DNA of 64,000 nucleotides from Bedellia somnulentella (GCA_963576735.1 OY755189.1:2480001-2544000); one strand, 5' to 3'; positions 1 through 11,500 are shown, counted from the first letter of the stretch. Translations and numbers: made by a program. The notes: generated by a model not told the origin, from the letters alone.

Positions 1-28
1 CCGTGAGTATATGTATGTATGTATGTAT
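1..28 (+). repeat. SINE-A 3' tail, cut by window edge
   Basis: The last bases of a sense SINE-A copy: CCGTGAGTATATG followed by TATG repeats. The body lies outside the window. Confidence 0.7.
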
Positions 29-84
29 AGATTTAAGACAAGAATTAAACACTTTAAAAAAATCAAAATACAGTTATAAGTTAA

Positions 85-228
85 GATTGCCATTATTTCC
101 TATTCGGGTAGGTACAGACTATCGATCGTCACTTTGTACAATCCTGAAAAACCTCTCTAGCTTCATTTACATTTATCTATCTTTCTTTCCACAAATGGTC
201 TTTCATTCTTTGATTGTATGTTTTAGTT
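85..228 (-). repeat. SINE-B copy, degraded
   Basis: Reads as the reverse of SINE-B: GGTACAGACTATCGATCGTC, then the antisense of the GAAGCTAGAG block. The TATG tail is lost and substitutions are frequent, so this is an old copy. Confidence 0.7.
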
Positions 229-2390
229 AGAAATTGGGTAGTGCTATTAATAAACAGACGATACGATGTCTAGTAATGGTTTTATTACTGACAGTATGTT
301 TGTATTGAAAGATTTTGACGTTAGTTACTGCACGTAGTAGGGCGACCATTGTTTATTTATTTCGAGACGAAAATAACTTTGTTAATATTATTGAACTAGC
401 TGATCACTTCCTGATTCGGTAGCAGTTTGTCTATATCGGTTTCGTTACCTCCATGTGTAATTATGTTTATAGAAAGGAATGCTAAATTGGTAAACGTATC
501 TTTTGAAGTTCGTTGAAAAGAAAATAAATTCTTACAGTTGATATCCTTTCATTCAACATATCAATAGTTTATCTCAGTGAAATTTCATTAAAAGGGTAAA
601 TAAAGCTTACGTCGTTTCTTTCCAACTTAATAAAGAAAATTTATGATCTGTTTTTTTAATATCGTCAATCTGCGATGATTATTAATATTAAGGTTAAGGT
701 TTTCCTACATACAAAGCTTTAAATTATAATAAACTATTTCATTTTAAAATATCAAAATTCCAAAGTTTTTTTTACTACAACAAATATAACATAATTTAGA
801 TACATTTGAATTCAAATAAAAAGTTTGTTTTTGACAAGTATATCATTTATACCCTAAAATAAAATTATCTCAATCAATGAGGGTTATTTTCGCTGACAAA
901 CATCCAGCTTGTCGTTAGTATCGCATGGCCACCCTACCAATGTTTTAATGCGGTAATATTAGGTGCATGACAGCCTAAACAAACGCCAAGAAGACGTAAA
1001 TACAGCGATTTGTGCTCGCAATTCAATAATATCTTTAGTTTCCTGAAATCTGTTTACACCTAGCACCGCAGGGTATGAAGAAAACTGGGTCACGTGACTG
1101 GATGTAATATAATGTGTTTTACTGATATGCAGATGCCAGTCTAATTCGTAATATGGTGTACTGTGAGGATTCGTTTTTTATGCCTTTTTTCATTTAGCTG
1201 GTTATCCGCAAGAATTCTAAAATAATAAAGCTCTTTAATAAATTTGTCTTATTAAAATCATTACTTTTACTTTTTGCTTTTATCATTTCTTTTGCGCAAA
1301 CTGCAAGTACGGGACCACGAATGATTACTGCGGAAAAATTATATCCAGAAAAGCTCATAAATCATATACTCAGACTATACAGACAGACAGAACTACCCGC
1401 ATAAAAAATATACCGTATTAATACTCAAATAACAATTATGGAAAACTTACCAAAATGAAATAAACTCAAGGATTCTTAAACACAACAACCTAATAGAACA
1501 AACTACTGAATATATATGATTTAATCTAAAATCACTTCACTCTTAAAACACGTTCAGGTTTCTTGGTATCAAAAAGCTATATGCACTAAAACCATATCGC
1601 CGCAGTATATATACACAGGAAACCTTATAAAAATAACAGTCAATAAAATGTTTACGAAAAAAGGAATTAAATTATTCCGCGGAAGGTGTAAAATATTTCA
1701 TTGCGATAAACTTGAATTGGTGTTTTCAAAACGCGGAAATAGAGTGCCATTATTTGTGTGTTAGAAATAGTTTGTTGACTTCGCAATCACGTGGTTGTCA
1801 CGTTATTTGGAGGTATTCTTATGAGAGTCTTGCTTTGGGCTCAGAGGTTGTAGGTTTTATACCAAATATCAGTTGAGTATATTTCATAATATTGTTTTGC
1901 TAGTTAGAGCGTGTTCCTCGGCGTAAATCCTACCCTTATACTCACTTAATGAGGAGTTATGGTTCATTGATTAAGATTTAAATGTGAAGGAATCACCATG
2001 TTGAGAAAATACTTCACTCTTAATCATATAATGGGTAATACTCCTGTTTTAAAAAAATAATAATACATGTATATTTAAACAAAACCGTTAGCTTAAACAT
2101 CCTAAAACACAAGTAATATATTCAATCACCGCAGTCATCTTGCCATCTTTCGTTGGCAATGTGAGATATTTAGAGGTTATTAAGGGTCACTTGTGGACTT
2201 CCGACGATAAATGGGATAATATAAAGGGTTTTCGGAATATTCAATAAATATTACCGCTAAGTAAAAAAATATACCAGTTTGGCGGAGACGGTTTTAAGTG
2301 CTGATATCCGAAGATTTTATGCTTGGCGACTAAAGGGACACGCACATTTTAAGAGATAAGGCACTATGACGGTGAACATTTGCTGAATAT
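229..2390. other. AT-rich intergenic DNA
   Basis: About 2.1 kb of AT-rich sequence with no long reading frame, no recognised repeat and no convincing splice sites. Old transposon remains cannot be excluded. Confidence 0.5.
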
Positions 2391-2394
2391 AACT

Positions 2395-2750
2395 GAAGTT
2401 ACTATGATTTAGACTTAGAAATTAATTTAAAATCCTGTAAACATAATCCAAATCTTATTATTGGCGGAGATATGAACATCGATATATTGGGTCCAGCAGC
2501 AACCAGTAAACATGCTTTAGACTATTTCGATGTCATGACTGAAAAAGGTCTTGTATCAGGAATTGACAAACCTACTCACGGTAAGGCGTGTCTTGATCAT
2601 TTCTTTGTTCCATCAACATGTCGAGCAGAGTCTATTGTCTGCTCCTCTGATCTTACTGACCATTTTCTATGCATGGTAGGAATCACATGTGGCACCAAAG
2701 AACGCAGTAAAACTAAAAATAAAACTAGGATCAAAATAAATGTAGATTAA
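2395..2750 (+). pseudogene. LINE-1 ORF2, AP-endonuclease C-terminal part
   Basis: The frame runs in from about 2400, before the first ATG at 2472. The run LIIGGDMNIDI matches the GGDxN motif of LINE APE endonucleases, which nick the target site. The conserved SSDLTDH ending (the SDH catalytic region) follows near residue 57. The N-terminal half of the nuclease is missing and the frame stops at 2750, so it is inactive. Confidence 0.8.
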
Positions 2751-2801
2751 ATTAAAAATGACCTTCAGAATACTGATTGGAGCACTATCTTAAACAGCGA
2801 A

Positions 2802-3374
2802 ATGGATGACGCAGTCAAACTGTTCTCCTCAAAAATTCACTCTGTCGTAGATAAACATACGTCAATATTAGCAGTTTCTCGTAGAGATGTAATTCTAGCT
2901 CCATGGGTCACTCATGGACTTTTAAAGTGTTCAAAACAACGTGACAAACTACATATGGACTTTCGGAAGGATCCGGATAACCCTATCAAAAAACTTATTT
3001 TCACCAGGTATAGAAATTTTTATATTCAATTACTTAGGAAAATTAAATCGGAATACTATGCCAATAAACTGAATGAAAATAAAAATGTACTAAAGGACTC
3101 TGGAAAACCATTAATTCCATAACACACAAGTCCACTAACAAGGATGAAGCCGAAACCCTAATTTCACTAAAGGAATCCGAACTAAAGTCAGTTAATCATG
3201 TTAACGAATTTTTTCTCGGAGTCGGGCAAACATTAGCAGACAAAACTTTGTCATCACTTAATGAATCTGAAGAGTCACTAGCTTCCAAAATAAAAACTAA
3301 TAATCACTCCCCACTCTTTTCGCTCTTTCTCACGCCGACTGATCCTGAGGAAAATTATAGAACTTATACTTGCT
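2802..3374 (+). pseudogene. LINE-1 ORF2, linker between nuclease and RT
   Basis: Open from 2802 to a stop at 3120. A second frame then stays open across 3140-3370 (beginning NKDEAETLISL). The content (APWVTHGL, then basic and KIKSEYY-like stretches) is typical of the region between endonuclease and RT in Jockey-type LINEs. A frame change near 3360-3375 separates it from the RT frame. Confidence 0.7.
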
Positions 3375-4928
3375 TTGGAACCACAAAAAGCCCCGGGTTT
3401 AGATGGAATCAGTAATGAACTGACTAAATCTCTTGCCCCACTTATAGCCTTGCCTTTATCTAGCATCTTCAATAAAAGTATACTGAATGGTTCTTTTCCG
3501 AAACAGTGGAAGACTTCATTAGTGAAACCTATCTACAAATCTGGTGATAAACGTATACCTGGTAATTACCGTCCTATCACATTACTAGGGGTTTTCTCCA
3601 AACTTCTAGAGACATTAATTAATGATAGGTTAGTCAAATATCTAGAGTCAAACAATTTGCTTATGGAAAACCAATTCGGCTTTCGAAGGGGTAGATCTAC
3701 TGAGGATGCGATACGACTAATGGTTGATATTATATCAAATCATCTTGATCGTGGTCGTAAAGCACTAGGAGTATTCTTGGATCTGGCCAAGGCGTTCGAC
3801 ACCGTGTCCATTAAGATCTTGCTTAAAAAAATGGAAGCCTTAGGTATTCGCGGAGTATCTATCAACTGGTTTACAAGCTATCTTACCGGGAGAAAACAGT
3901 GCACCAAGATTGGTAGTGCAATTAGTTCTCTTGGTGATGTATCTTATGGCGTACCACAGGGTAGTATACTCGGGCCAACACTGTTCTTAATGTATATTAA
4001 TGACATTTGCTCTAAAGTTATATTAAATGCAGACATTGTATGCTACGCTGATGATACTGCCATAATTTTTCAGGGGAACTCTTGGGAAGATGTACAAGTA
4101 ACTGCACAGCTAGGTCTTTCGCAAATATCTAACTGGCTGAAAATAAATCTTTTAAGCCTTAACGTATCAAAAACGCACTTTTTGTGTTTTCACAACACTA
4201 AGTCGTCAGCCCCACCTTCGAACCTAACCACTGTAAAAATCCACGATGTAATGTGCTCAAATGTCAATTCATCAACACATCCATGTACATGTGCTTCTAT
4301 AAATAAAACTAAAAATGTCAAATATCTAGGAATTAACATTGATGAAAATTTAAATTTTAAGGAGCATATCTCCATCACTTCCTCTAGAGTACGAAAATTG
4401 ATATTTGCTATGAAACTTCTTCGAGAGGTCACTGAGGGAAGGGTTCTCAAGATGGTGTATTATGCTTTGTGCCAATCCGTACTGAACTATTGCATTTTGA
4501 TTTGGGGTGGATGTGCTGTTTCAGTCCTCATAATATTAGAAAGGGCCCAAAGGGCTGTGCTAAAAACCCTTCTCCGGAAACCTCGCAGATATTCCACATC
4601 ACTTTTATTCGCAGATTCAGAAGTTCTAAGCGTACGCAAACTATTTATTTTGAAAGCAGTGTTGTATGCTCACCGTAATATAGCTCAAAGTCCATTATAT
4701 AAAGAACTGTTGAAAAAACGAAAATTTACAATTCCTGTACCTTCTTTTATAACCAGTTTTGGCCAACGACTTAGAAATTTTTTGTCCCCTTTTATGTACA
4801 ATAAATTAATTTCCAAATTTCCTGACTTAAAATCTTATGGTAACTGGGATTTTAAAAAGAAGGTATCTACTATAATTATGGAAATCAGTTTTGATGAAGC
4901 GGAATCTTTGTTAAAAGTGTTGAATTAA
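3375..4928 (+). pseudogene. LINE-1 ORF2, reverse transcriptase, 517 codons
   Basis: Copies element RNA into DNA at the nicked target. Motifs in order: PGLDGISNEL (residues 7-16), NYRPITLL (64-71), NQFGFRRGRST (99-109), LDLAKAFD with catalytic Asp (135-142), GVPQGSILGP (192-201) and YADD with the two catalytic Asp (224-227). A C-terminal extension of about 280 residues runs to the stop. The start given is TTG; the true ORF continues upstream in another frame. All catalytic residues are intact, but the protein as a whole cannot be made in one piece. Confidence 0.9.
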
Positions 4929-4942
4929 TATTGCTCTTTAAT

Positions 4943-5038
4943 AAACACACACACACACACACACTCACATACACACACACACTCACACACACCCTCACTC
5001 ACACACACACATACACGCGCGCGCGCGCACAAACACGC
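4943..5038. repeat. (CA)n / (CG)n microsatellite
   Basis: CA repeats with interruptions (CTCA, ATAC), then a short CGCGCG run. It lies about 15 bp after the LINE-1 stop codon, inside its 3' UTR. Confidence 0.95.
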
Positions 5039-5357
5039 ATCTCTCTCAGTTATTATAATATATAACTGTTTTTTCTTTTACCTTGTTTCTTTGTGGCAGT
5101 TAATATTATTTTCTATTATTATATTATTTTTTATGTTTTTGTAGTCTAACAATCTTAAAATTAAGTAAAATGTACAATTTTATTACTAAGATCTCTTTTT
5201 GTAAACAATCAATTAGTAAGCTTTTTTTGGTAGTTTTTGTTTTACCGATCCCTGCGATACAGGCTCCGCCTAGTGCAAGGATCATCAATTTACTATGTAT
5301 CTGTAATTTTTGGTGTGTTAATAAACTGTTTTTTTTTATTATTATTTTTTATTTCTA

Positions 5358-5952
5358 AACTGATTACAGGTCTCATTTATTATATATATTATTATACATT
5401 TATCGCCTACCCTAATGATAACCGACGGCTTGAGAAATGTATGTAAGTATCTCCTCGGCACCACTCTAGATTATGATACTGCGAAACAGTAATGAGATAC
5501 GAAACGCTGGTGATAGATAGCAAGAAGCATCGCCTTGTTCCTTTGTCACACCCATTATCTCAAACGGGCTAGCTAGAGCTCCAGAAAAACGTACCGAAAC
5601 CAACCCGATTCCATATTTGCTTACTCTTTCCTATAAACCTCAGTAAGGGAAAACGTCAAACAAATTTTAACCAACTACCCAGTTGTAAGTGACGGTTTTA
5701 TCACATGTAATTTCATGATTATTTTAAATAATAGCTGATAAGTGGTTACACACTTTTTACACCTGATAGATAATTCACAATAGAAGTAAATACCCGCATT
5801 AATTATCTGAAATAAAAGTAATTACCTACTTTACAAAATGAGGCCTATGAAGAAATTGTTTATCATAATGTATTCGTCTCAAACAGAACAATAGGTTTTT
5901 CTAGAAAGAATTTCATTGGTCAATGGAGTTTCAATAGACTATCAACCGACCA
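5358..5952. other. Unassigned intergenic stretch
   Basis: No gene seen. 5440-5650 is less AT-rich and may be an unrecognised repeat; the rest is simple AT-rich sequence. Confidence 0.4.
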
Positions 5953-6103
5953 ATAAATACATACATAAACTCATGCCGGTAGTTCCCATTGGCGTAGGCA
6001 GAGACTATCGATCGTCACTTTGTACGATCCTGGCAATCCTCTCTAGCTTCGTTCACATCCATACTATTTTATTCTGCATACTTCAGACATCTGCCTGTTA
6101 ACC
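5953..6103 (-). repeat. SINE-B copy, near full length
   Basis: CATA tail at left, then CATGCCGGTAGTTCCCATTG and the antisense body to the 5' end near CATCTGCCTG. Well preserved except for the loss of part of the GCATGTATGAAAAG block. Confidence 0.85.
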
Positions 6104-6639
6104 AACCAATATTTTCCTATAATCTCAAAAAAGGGAAGCCAGAGTTCCGAATGGTCTCGGAGCTTCATAAATTTAAAAGAGAGGTCGGGAAAGGAGAGAT
6201 TTGCAAATGGGTTAGTTACAATTGTTATAATAGTTACAATATAAATAATTAAATAATTAAAATAGTAAGAATTGTTTTTAGAGTCTAATATTTTGAAATT
6301 TCTAGCGGATGAGTCTTGATGAATTTAAACCGCGGCAGAGCCCCGGTTCCAATTGAATATTTCTTGAAAACTAAGGCAGTTTGGGTCACAGCACAGCCTT
6401 TTAATTAGGTATCTGGGTTAATATGGGACTCAATGACCTACTTCCGAAACAGTCGTTTCCCGTATTTACATTCGTATATATATTTCTGTTTTCAAGATTT
6501 TTGATGTAGAAGCTTCTTTTGACATGTGCCAATTTTTTCACCTAGCTAGCTCTAATCATGTTTATTATCCTAATGGGGGGTAATCAGAGCTACAGAATCA
6601 ATTGTTTCTAAATAGCGTTTGGATGCTAAGATAGGAAAA
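6104..6639. other. AT-rich intergenic DNA
   Basis: No reading frame or recognised repeat. Contains short AT tandem stretches. Confidence 0.4.
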
Positions 6640-6822
6640 TATGGTGGAATAAGAATGATTGTGATTGGTTTTCAACCAGAGAAAAGCCGCAGATCTCTTC
6701 CATCCGGTCGTCCCACCAGGTTTGCTGTTTGGTATGCCAGAATCATACAAAGTAGCGGCCAATAGCCTCTCTGCCCACCCCAATGAGAAATAATAGAACG
6801 AGTATATGTGTATGTTAAATTG
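6640..6822 (+). repeat. Old SINE-B / LINE-tail relative with extra 5' sequence
   Basis: The right half aligns to SINE-B (CCAGAATCATACAAAGTAGC; CTCTCTGCCCACCCCAATGA; GAGTATATGTGTATG). To the left there is extra sequence not present in ordinary B copies. It may be a 5'-extended copy of the parent LINE. Divergence is high. Confidence 0.5.
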
Positions 6823-7386
6823 TTAGAACCTTTACTCGCAAGATTATTTAACACAGACGAACGAACGTTATATATAACGTATTTGTGCGTAATAACAAAG
6901 TTGTAAAGTTTTCCTTTGTCGGCTCCCTTGCGGTTACAGATTACCGCTTCGATAGTAGTAACGGTAACACTGGTGTTGCTAGCGGTAACAATTTGGTTTT
7001 TTATGGTAGAAAAGCAAACAGCAGGCGAAGGTGATGAATGGTGATTATTGTTTTTGCCAATATGGCGGGCCATCATGTAACACCAATCGATAATAAATAT
7101 TTACTCTTTCGTTTTCAAAATATAAATTATAATTACAACATGGGCTTTAAATATAAATTTATATAGTGGACTTAAGGTCTAGATTTACTTAGTAAAGATT
7201 TTTCAGAGCACATTACATAAATCTTTTGACGTTGTTTTAGACGGCAATTATGATATAACTTGACTACACTATTTTCTTTCATTCAGGTTATAATCTACGA
7301 TCTTTTGTAATCCGTGAATTTAAGTAAACAATGGTATAGACAACCATTATTGACAATTAAATTAGAGATTCTATATTAACAAATAC

Positions 7387-7756
7387 ATAAACGTTCACGC
7401 CGTTTATCCCCGAAGGGGTTGGCAGAGGTACCAATTCTCCTGAACTCACATGGCAAGCGCCATCTAGTTTCCAGAGAAGGTACCCACGTTTTGCTTAGAC
7501 AGTGTACTCACGTGATAGGGGGCAGGCCTATCGCCGTTTTGTACGAATACACTGTCACATGACTAAGTACAACTCAGCCATGTGGGTTTCCTCACGATGT
7601 TTTCCCTCACCGTTAGCAACCATGATAAATTAACCACACATATGACTTTAGAAAAGACAAATTGGTGTAGGCCCGTCCCAGGATTGGAACTCACGCCCTT
7701 CTGTTTTTCGGGCGGGTGTTCTACCCACTGGACTATCATGTCGCTTATAACATAAC
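7387..7756 (-). mobile_element. SINE-C, full length, tRNA-derived, with TSD
   Basis: Reads on the minus strand from 7756. A tRNA-like head has box A (TAGTCCAGTGG) and a box B-like GTTCCAATCCT. A long unrelated body follows, and the 3' end is GGGGATAAACGGCGTGAACG. It is flanked by a perfect 14 bp direct repeat ATATTAACAAATAC (7373-7386 and 7757-7770), which fixes both ends. RNA polymerase III transcription of such heads is established for SINEs; activity here is not shown. Confidence 0.9.
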
Positions 7757-7770
7757 ATATTAACAAATAC

Positions 7771-8818
7771 TTATAATAAAATCACCCTGCAATGAATTCG
7801 CCACTGAGATGTTTTAGTAATAATTATTTGACTCGACTCAGACTGCAGTGATGATAATGTGACACGCTCAGCTCAAGCGGGATTCAAAAGATTAAGACCC
7901 GTATCTATAGTCGTCCGTTGATATGATTACATAATTTAATTTGATTCGATTGCATATCGAACGAACAGATAAGATGATTTATTTTATCGCTAAATCTTCA
8001 TTATCTTTGTGTATGTTACTGAACTTATGCGAATCGGGTTTGTACATTTCCATTTTTTTTGTGATTATGTTGGTGTCGAAATTTACATTTATGATTAATT
8101 AATCGTTCATTAGTTTTATATTATCCGATTAAAAAATATTTTGATAATTTGCATTTAAGTTTTTTCCTTGCAAAAACACAAAATGTTAGATACTTAAAAA
8201 CTTCAACTTCGAAAATTAGATGTGCTATGGTACCTATACCCCTTAACAAGACTGTAATAAACCTTTTTTGGTGAACCAGGCTCTGTATGACCTCAAAAAA
8301 AAAAAAGTTTATTTTTCAAAATAAAGTTAAATACTAACATTTTTTGAACGTCAAAGTTTTAAATTAATCGTTAATCCGTTGCTTCGGCTGCTTCGGCTGC
8401 TTGCTCTTTAGAGTAACATATTTTTCATAGTAAGTAACCTCAGGTGGGCATCGAAAATGTGTACGAAAACTTAATCTACTATATGTCTACTATAAATACA
8501 ACCCTGCATTAAGGACAGTAAACACATGGGAATTGATTTACACGTCACAAGTAACGCAGCTGTTTACTTTCTGTACAATCGACAACAGATCAAGCATGGA
8601 AGTATTATTTAAACAGGAACGCGCGCTGGCGACCTAAAGTGTCCTGAAAAAAGATGGCTAACTAGCTAACTGTGTCTCGTTTTAAGTAGGGTGACCATCT
8701 GTTGGTGTTTTAATAAGAGTTCCTCTAATCTAAAGGATACAAAAACACTTATATTTACATATTTTGAATGTTTTTGTTCATGAAATCCTCATGTGGGGAC
8801 CTGATGCACTCGCAGCCT
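7771..8818. other. AT-rich intergenic DNA
   Basis: No gene seen. Includes a small GCTTCGGCT direct repeat at 8383-8401. Confidence 0.4.
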
Positions 8819-8820
8819 TT

Positions 8821-8935
8821 GACACGGTGGCTCAATTGGCAGAGCGACGGGGGCGTATACCCGAGGTCGCGGGTTCGATCCCCACCTGTGTCGAAATTTT
8901 TCTTTCCTTTATTTATTAGCTATATTTACATACAT
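8821..8935 (+). repeat. tRNA-derived SINE (tRNA-like head)
   Basis: 8821-8892 folds as a near-complete tRNA. The acceptor arm GACACGG pairs with CTGTGTC, box A is TGGCTCAATTGGC, and box B is GGTTCGATCCC. The anticodon arm only pairs as CGGG/CCCG, leaving an 8-base loop, and the T stem has a mismatch. A related copy at 55.4 kb has the same AAATTTTT(A/C)TTT tail, so this is a SINE head rather than a functional tRNA. Confidence 0.65.
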
Positions 8936-9045
8936 ACATTATAAAAAATATTATAAAAAACACTTATATTTACATATATACATTGTTTTTAGTAAATCAA
9001 CGTGTTTTTTTATACATATTTATTCTTAATTAATAGATTATAAAA

Positions 9046-9175
9046 GAATGGGTAGCCAGTGCTTGAGAATTAAAATTTCCTCAGCCACTTTTTGAAGTTG
9101 AGTAGAGAAAAGATGGTAAGCAAAGGAAGGTGGTATTAAAAGGATGAGAAAGTATCTAATAAAAACTTCGAAAGA
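9046..9175 (-). repeat. SINE-A, partial
   Basis: Covers the GGGTAGCC to AAAAGATGG portion; both ends are missing or diverged. Confidence 0.7.
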
Positions 9176-9204
9176 CCCAGAACCCTCAGTTACCTCTTCC
9201 AAAG

Positions 9205-9467
9205 CACGCAGGTAGCAGAAGATTTGTGCTATTTAAAGCCGCATTACACAGCATTTTATTTCACTTACATGTATACTTATAGACTTACAAGTTTTATGGT
9301 GGTTTTTAATGAAGTTATGTTTTATTATTATTTTTATTGCTTTAGTTTTAAATTATGTATTTGTATGTCAAGAAACTTGACGAGACATGTGGTTCCCTAC
9401 AATACTGTAACATCTTTTAATAACCATGTTTCATGCAAATAAACTATTTTCATTTCATTTCATTTCA
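9205..9467 (+). repeat. LINE 3' UTR with (CATTT)n tail
   Basis: T-rich non-coding sequence ending AATAAACTATTTT(CATTT)n, a pentamer-tailed retroelement 3' end. It abuts the broken edge of a SINE-A copy. The parent LINE is not identifiable from this piece. Confidence 0.55.
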
Positions 9468-9802
9468 AGTTGCGTGGGGAAAAGATGGTGAAATAAAGGT
9501 TGTTGATGATGGGTCTCAACCGCATACATACATACATATACTCACGCCATTAATTCCCATTGGGGTAGGCAGAGACTATCGATCGCCACTTCGTACCATC
9601 CTGACAAAACTCTCTAGCTTCGTTTACATCCATCAATCTTTTCATACATGCTCTTTTATTCTTCATACTTCGGACGCCAGCCAGCCAACGTCAACCGCAT
9701 TGCCCAAAAATCCCTTAAAAGCCCCAATACCGTTTGTCGCCTCTTACGTACACCCACCGGAAGAAATGGGGTAGTGCTATACTAAGCCGACACCACACAG
9801 CT
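9468..9802 (-). repeat. SINE-A interrupted by SINE-B
   Basis: 9468-9525 and 9691-9802 are the two sides of one SINE-A copy, joined at CAACCGCAT. The 3' third is missing at the left edge. Confidence 0.9.
9526..9690 (-). mobile_element. SINE-B nested in SINE-A, with 10 bp TSD
   Basis: A complete B unit with CATA tail at left and 5' end at CGGACGCCAG. It is flanked by TCAACCGCAT at 9516-9525 and 9691-9700; the SINE-A consensus has this site once. The unit ends of B are thereby defined. Confidence 0.95.
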
Positions 9803-10135
9803 ATATTCAAATTCAAATCGTTTAATGCATTCATGTGGTAAAGTTCGAGATGATACAGGTTATTTTATTTATTGTTCCATAACATGAACCCATATTTATC
9901 ACTATATTTTCTTAATTAAATGATAAAAGCTCCAAAACACTCAAACAGATGATAAATTGTGGACACCACATTTATCTTGTTTCGATGGGGATACCCGTGA
10001 CAAATATTAATATCCCTTTTGCCAAACTTAACCAATTATTTATCTCCAAATCGAAAGGCGACAATAATAATTAAAATAAAATACAAAAAAAGGAACAGTT
10101 AATAACCTGCTTTTTATAAAATATTCCCTATAAAT
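9803..10135. other. AT-rich intergenic DNA
   Basis: No gene or recognised repeat. Confidence 0.4.
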
Positions 10136-10139
10136 AAGT

Positions 10140-10478
10140 TTGAATTTGTTAACGTGTGTCAGCACTTATGCTCCATCCCATCTGCCCTCGACCATCAGAC
10201 AAGCAGGTGCTGCTGCAGAGTCGGCTTCAAGGCTTAAGCACGCGAAGTACGAGCCCCTTAAATCTAATTACTTGTTCGTGCCAGTGGCGTTTGAGACATC
10301 TGGTGTGTGGGGTTCCGAGGCCATTACATTCATAAGGGACATTGGCAGGAGGCTCCGCGAAAATGGCCATGATGCTCGTGCTGGTGCTTTCCTGAGTCAA
10401 AGACTCTCGGTGGCAATCCAGCGGGGCAATGCGGCGGGCATCATGGGTGCTTTTGCGCATGAGTCTGTTAGTAGATAA
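10140..10478 (+). pseudogene. Retroelement polyprotein C-terminus, 5'-truncated
   Basis: 112 codons (TTG shown as start; the true start is lost). Near residues 21-24 is QAGAAAE, then KYEPLKSNYLFVPVAFET, GVWGSEA and finally RLSVAIQRGNAA. This pattern of a conserved FVPxAxE-GxWG block followed by QRLSxxxQRGNA closes the C-terminal domain of several animal reverse-transcriptase polyproteins. I recall the family from its motifs and cannot name the clade. Base composition is more GC-rich than its surroundings. It ends at a clean stop and flows into a 3' UTR. Confidence 0.65.
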
Positions 10479-10795
10479 CTTATTTTATTGTTTTAGATAT
10501 TTAGTTACCATTTAACGGTTAATAGTAGTTAGTTATTTTTAAATATAATAATGTATTTTTTTTTATTATTATGTGAATGTTATTTTTTTATAAGTTTCCG
10601 TTATTATTATTTATACTACAACTGACTTGGTTAAAATTTATCAATAAACTATATTTATGCAGTTATATATAAAGGTTGTCTGGAAGAGATCGCTTTTAGT
10701 GATAAGACCGCCAATTGTACTTTTGTTAATTCATTCTGTGTATTTGTAAATGTTTTTCCATATTTGATGTGCAATAAAGAGTTTTCTATTTGTTT
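10479..10795 (+). repeat. 3' UTR of the 10.1 kb retroelement
   Basis: AT-rich, with GGTTGTCTGGAAGAGATCGC at about 10674 and AATAAAGAG near 10772. The same GTCTGGAA(A/G)AGATCGCTT block recurs in antisense at about 24750-24780, which marks a repeated 3' end. Confidence 0.65.
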
Positions 10796-10802
10796 TTCTT
10801 TT

Positions 10803-11320
10803 TAACCGACTTCAAAAAAAGGAGTGTTCTCAATTCGACCGGTATATATTTTTTTTTTCTTTTTTTTTTTTTTTATGTATGTTCGCCGATTACTTCGCCA
10901 TTTATGAACCGATTTTAATTGTTATTTTTTTATTCGAAAGAAGATACTCCCGGATTGGTACCATGATGAGGATATCAGGGTCTGATGATGGGATCCTGGA
11001 GAAATCGAGGGGAACCCTCAAATTTTATAGGCAAATGTACCGCGTTTTACATATTTTCTGAACTTATATAGGCATTTGCTTCTGAAAATCATATTGTTAT
11101 GCTGCTGAGCTGATGATAGAAGGTGTGGATCCTCAATCACTAGGTATTAGGAAACAGTTCTTTCCACATTCTATATAGATTTATACTCCTCTTCGTAGCT
11201 TTTATGAAGAGAAGTACAGGTTCACTAAACATTTCTTTTGTTATGTTATTGTTACCGAGAAAGTACCATGAGACCAGGATCTGATGATGGCATCCCAGGA
11301 AATCGAGGGGACTGTCGAAA
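10803..11320. repeat. Interspersed repeat G
   Basis: Begins AACCGACTTCAAAAAAAGGA, with a T-run and ATGTATGTTCGCCGATTACT. Internally it repeats the GATCTGATGATGGCATCC theme (about 10978 and 11278). Its first 40 bp recur inverted at 23970-24012. Class unknown. Confidence 0.55.
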
Positions 11321-11329
11321 CTCACAATT

Positions 11330-11500
11330 ATGTGACAGTGTATTTGTTCAAAACGCCGATAGGCCTGCCCTGTATAACGTGAGAACACTGCCTAATAAAT
11401 CGTGGGTACTCTGAACAACAGGTGACAATGTCACGTGATATTCAGAAGTATTACTACCTCTGCTAACCCCTTCAGGGATATTCGGCGTGAGCGTTTGAGT
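11330..11500 (+). repeat. SINE-C, 3' half
   Basis: From ATGTGACAGTGTATTTGTTC to GGCGTGAGCGTTTGAG. Homologous to the last half of the 7.4-7.8 kb copy; the tRNA head is missing. Confidence 0.8.

Larger units (their letters stand above)
2395..5357 (+). mobile_element. Non-LTR retrotransposon LINE-1 (Jockey/CR1-like)
   Basis: A 5'-truncated LINE. In order it carries the end of an AP-type endonuclease, a linker, a reverse transcriptase with all core motifs, a C-terminal extension, a CA-rich microsatellite, and an AT-rich 3' UTR ending near AATAAACTG and a T-run. ORF2 is broken by a few frame changes but otherwise well preserved, so insertion was moderately recent. Clade assignment rests on motif style only; a phylogeny could move it. 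Confidence 0.85.

Noticed and set aside
6672..7076. 134-codon minus-strand frame
   Set aside because: Covers an antisense old SINE-B and AT-rich flank; no conserved motif, splice site or codon bias.
8821..8892. Functional tRNA gene
   Set aside because: The cloverleaf is close, but the anticodon stem only pairs with an 8-base loop, the T stem has a mismatch, and a related fragment with the same downstream tail occurs at 55.4 kb. It is a SINE head.
10140..10478. Host gene exon
   Set aside because: The C-terminal motifs match retroelement polyproteins, and the 3' UTR block is repeated in the window.
11140..11388. 82-codon minus-strand frame
   Set aside because: Overlaps repeat G and SINE-C in antisense; no protein family content.
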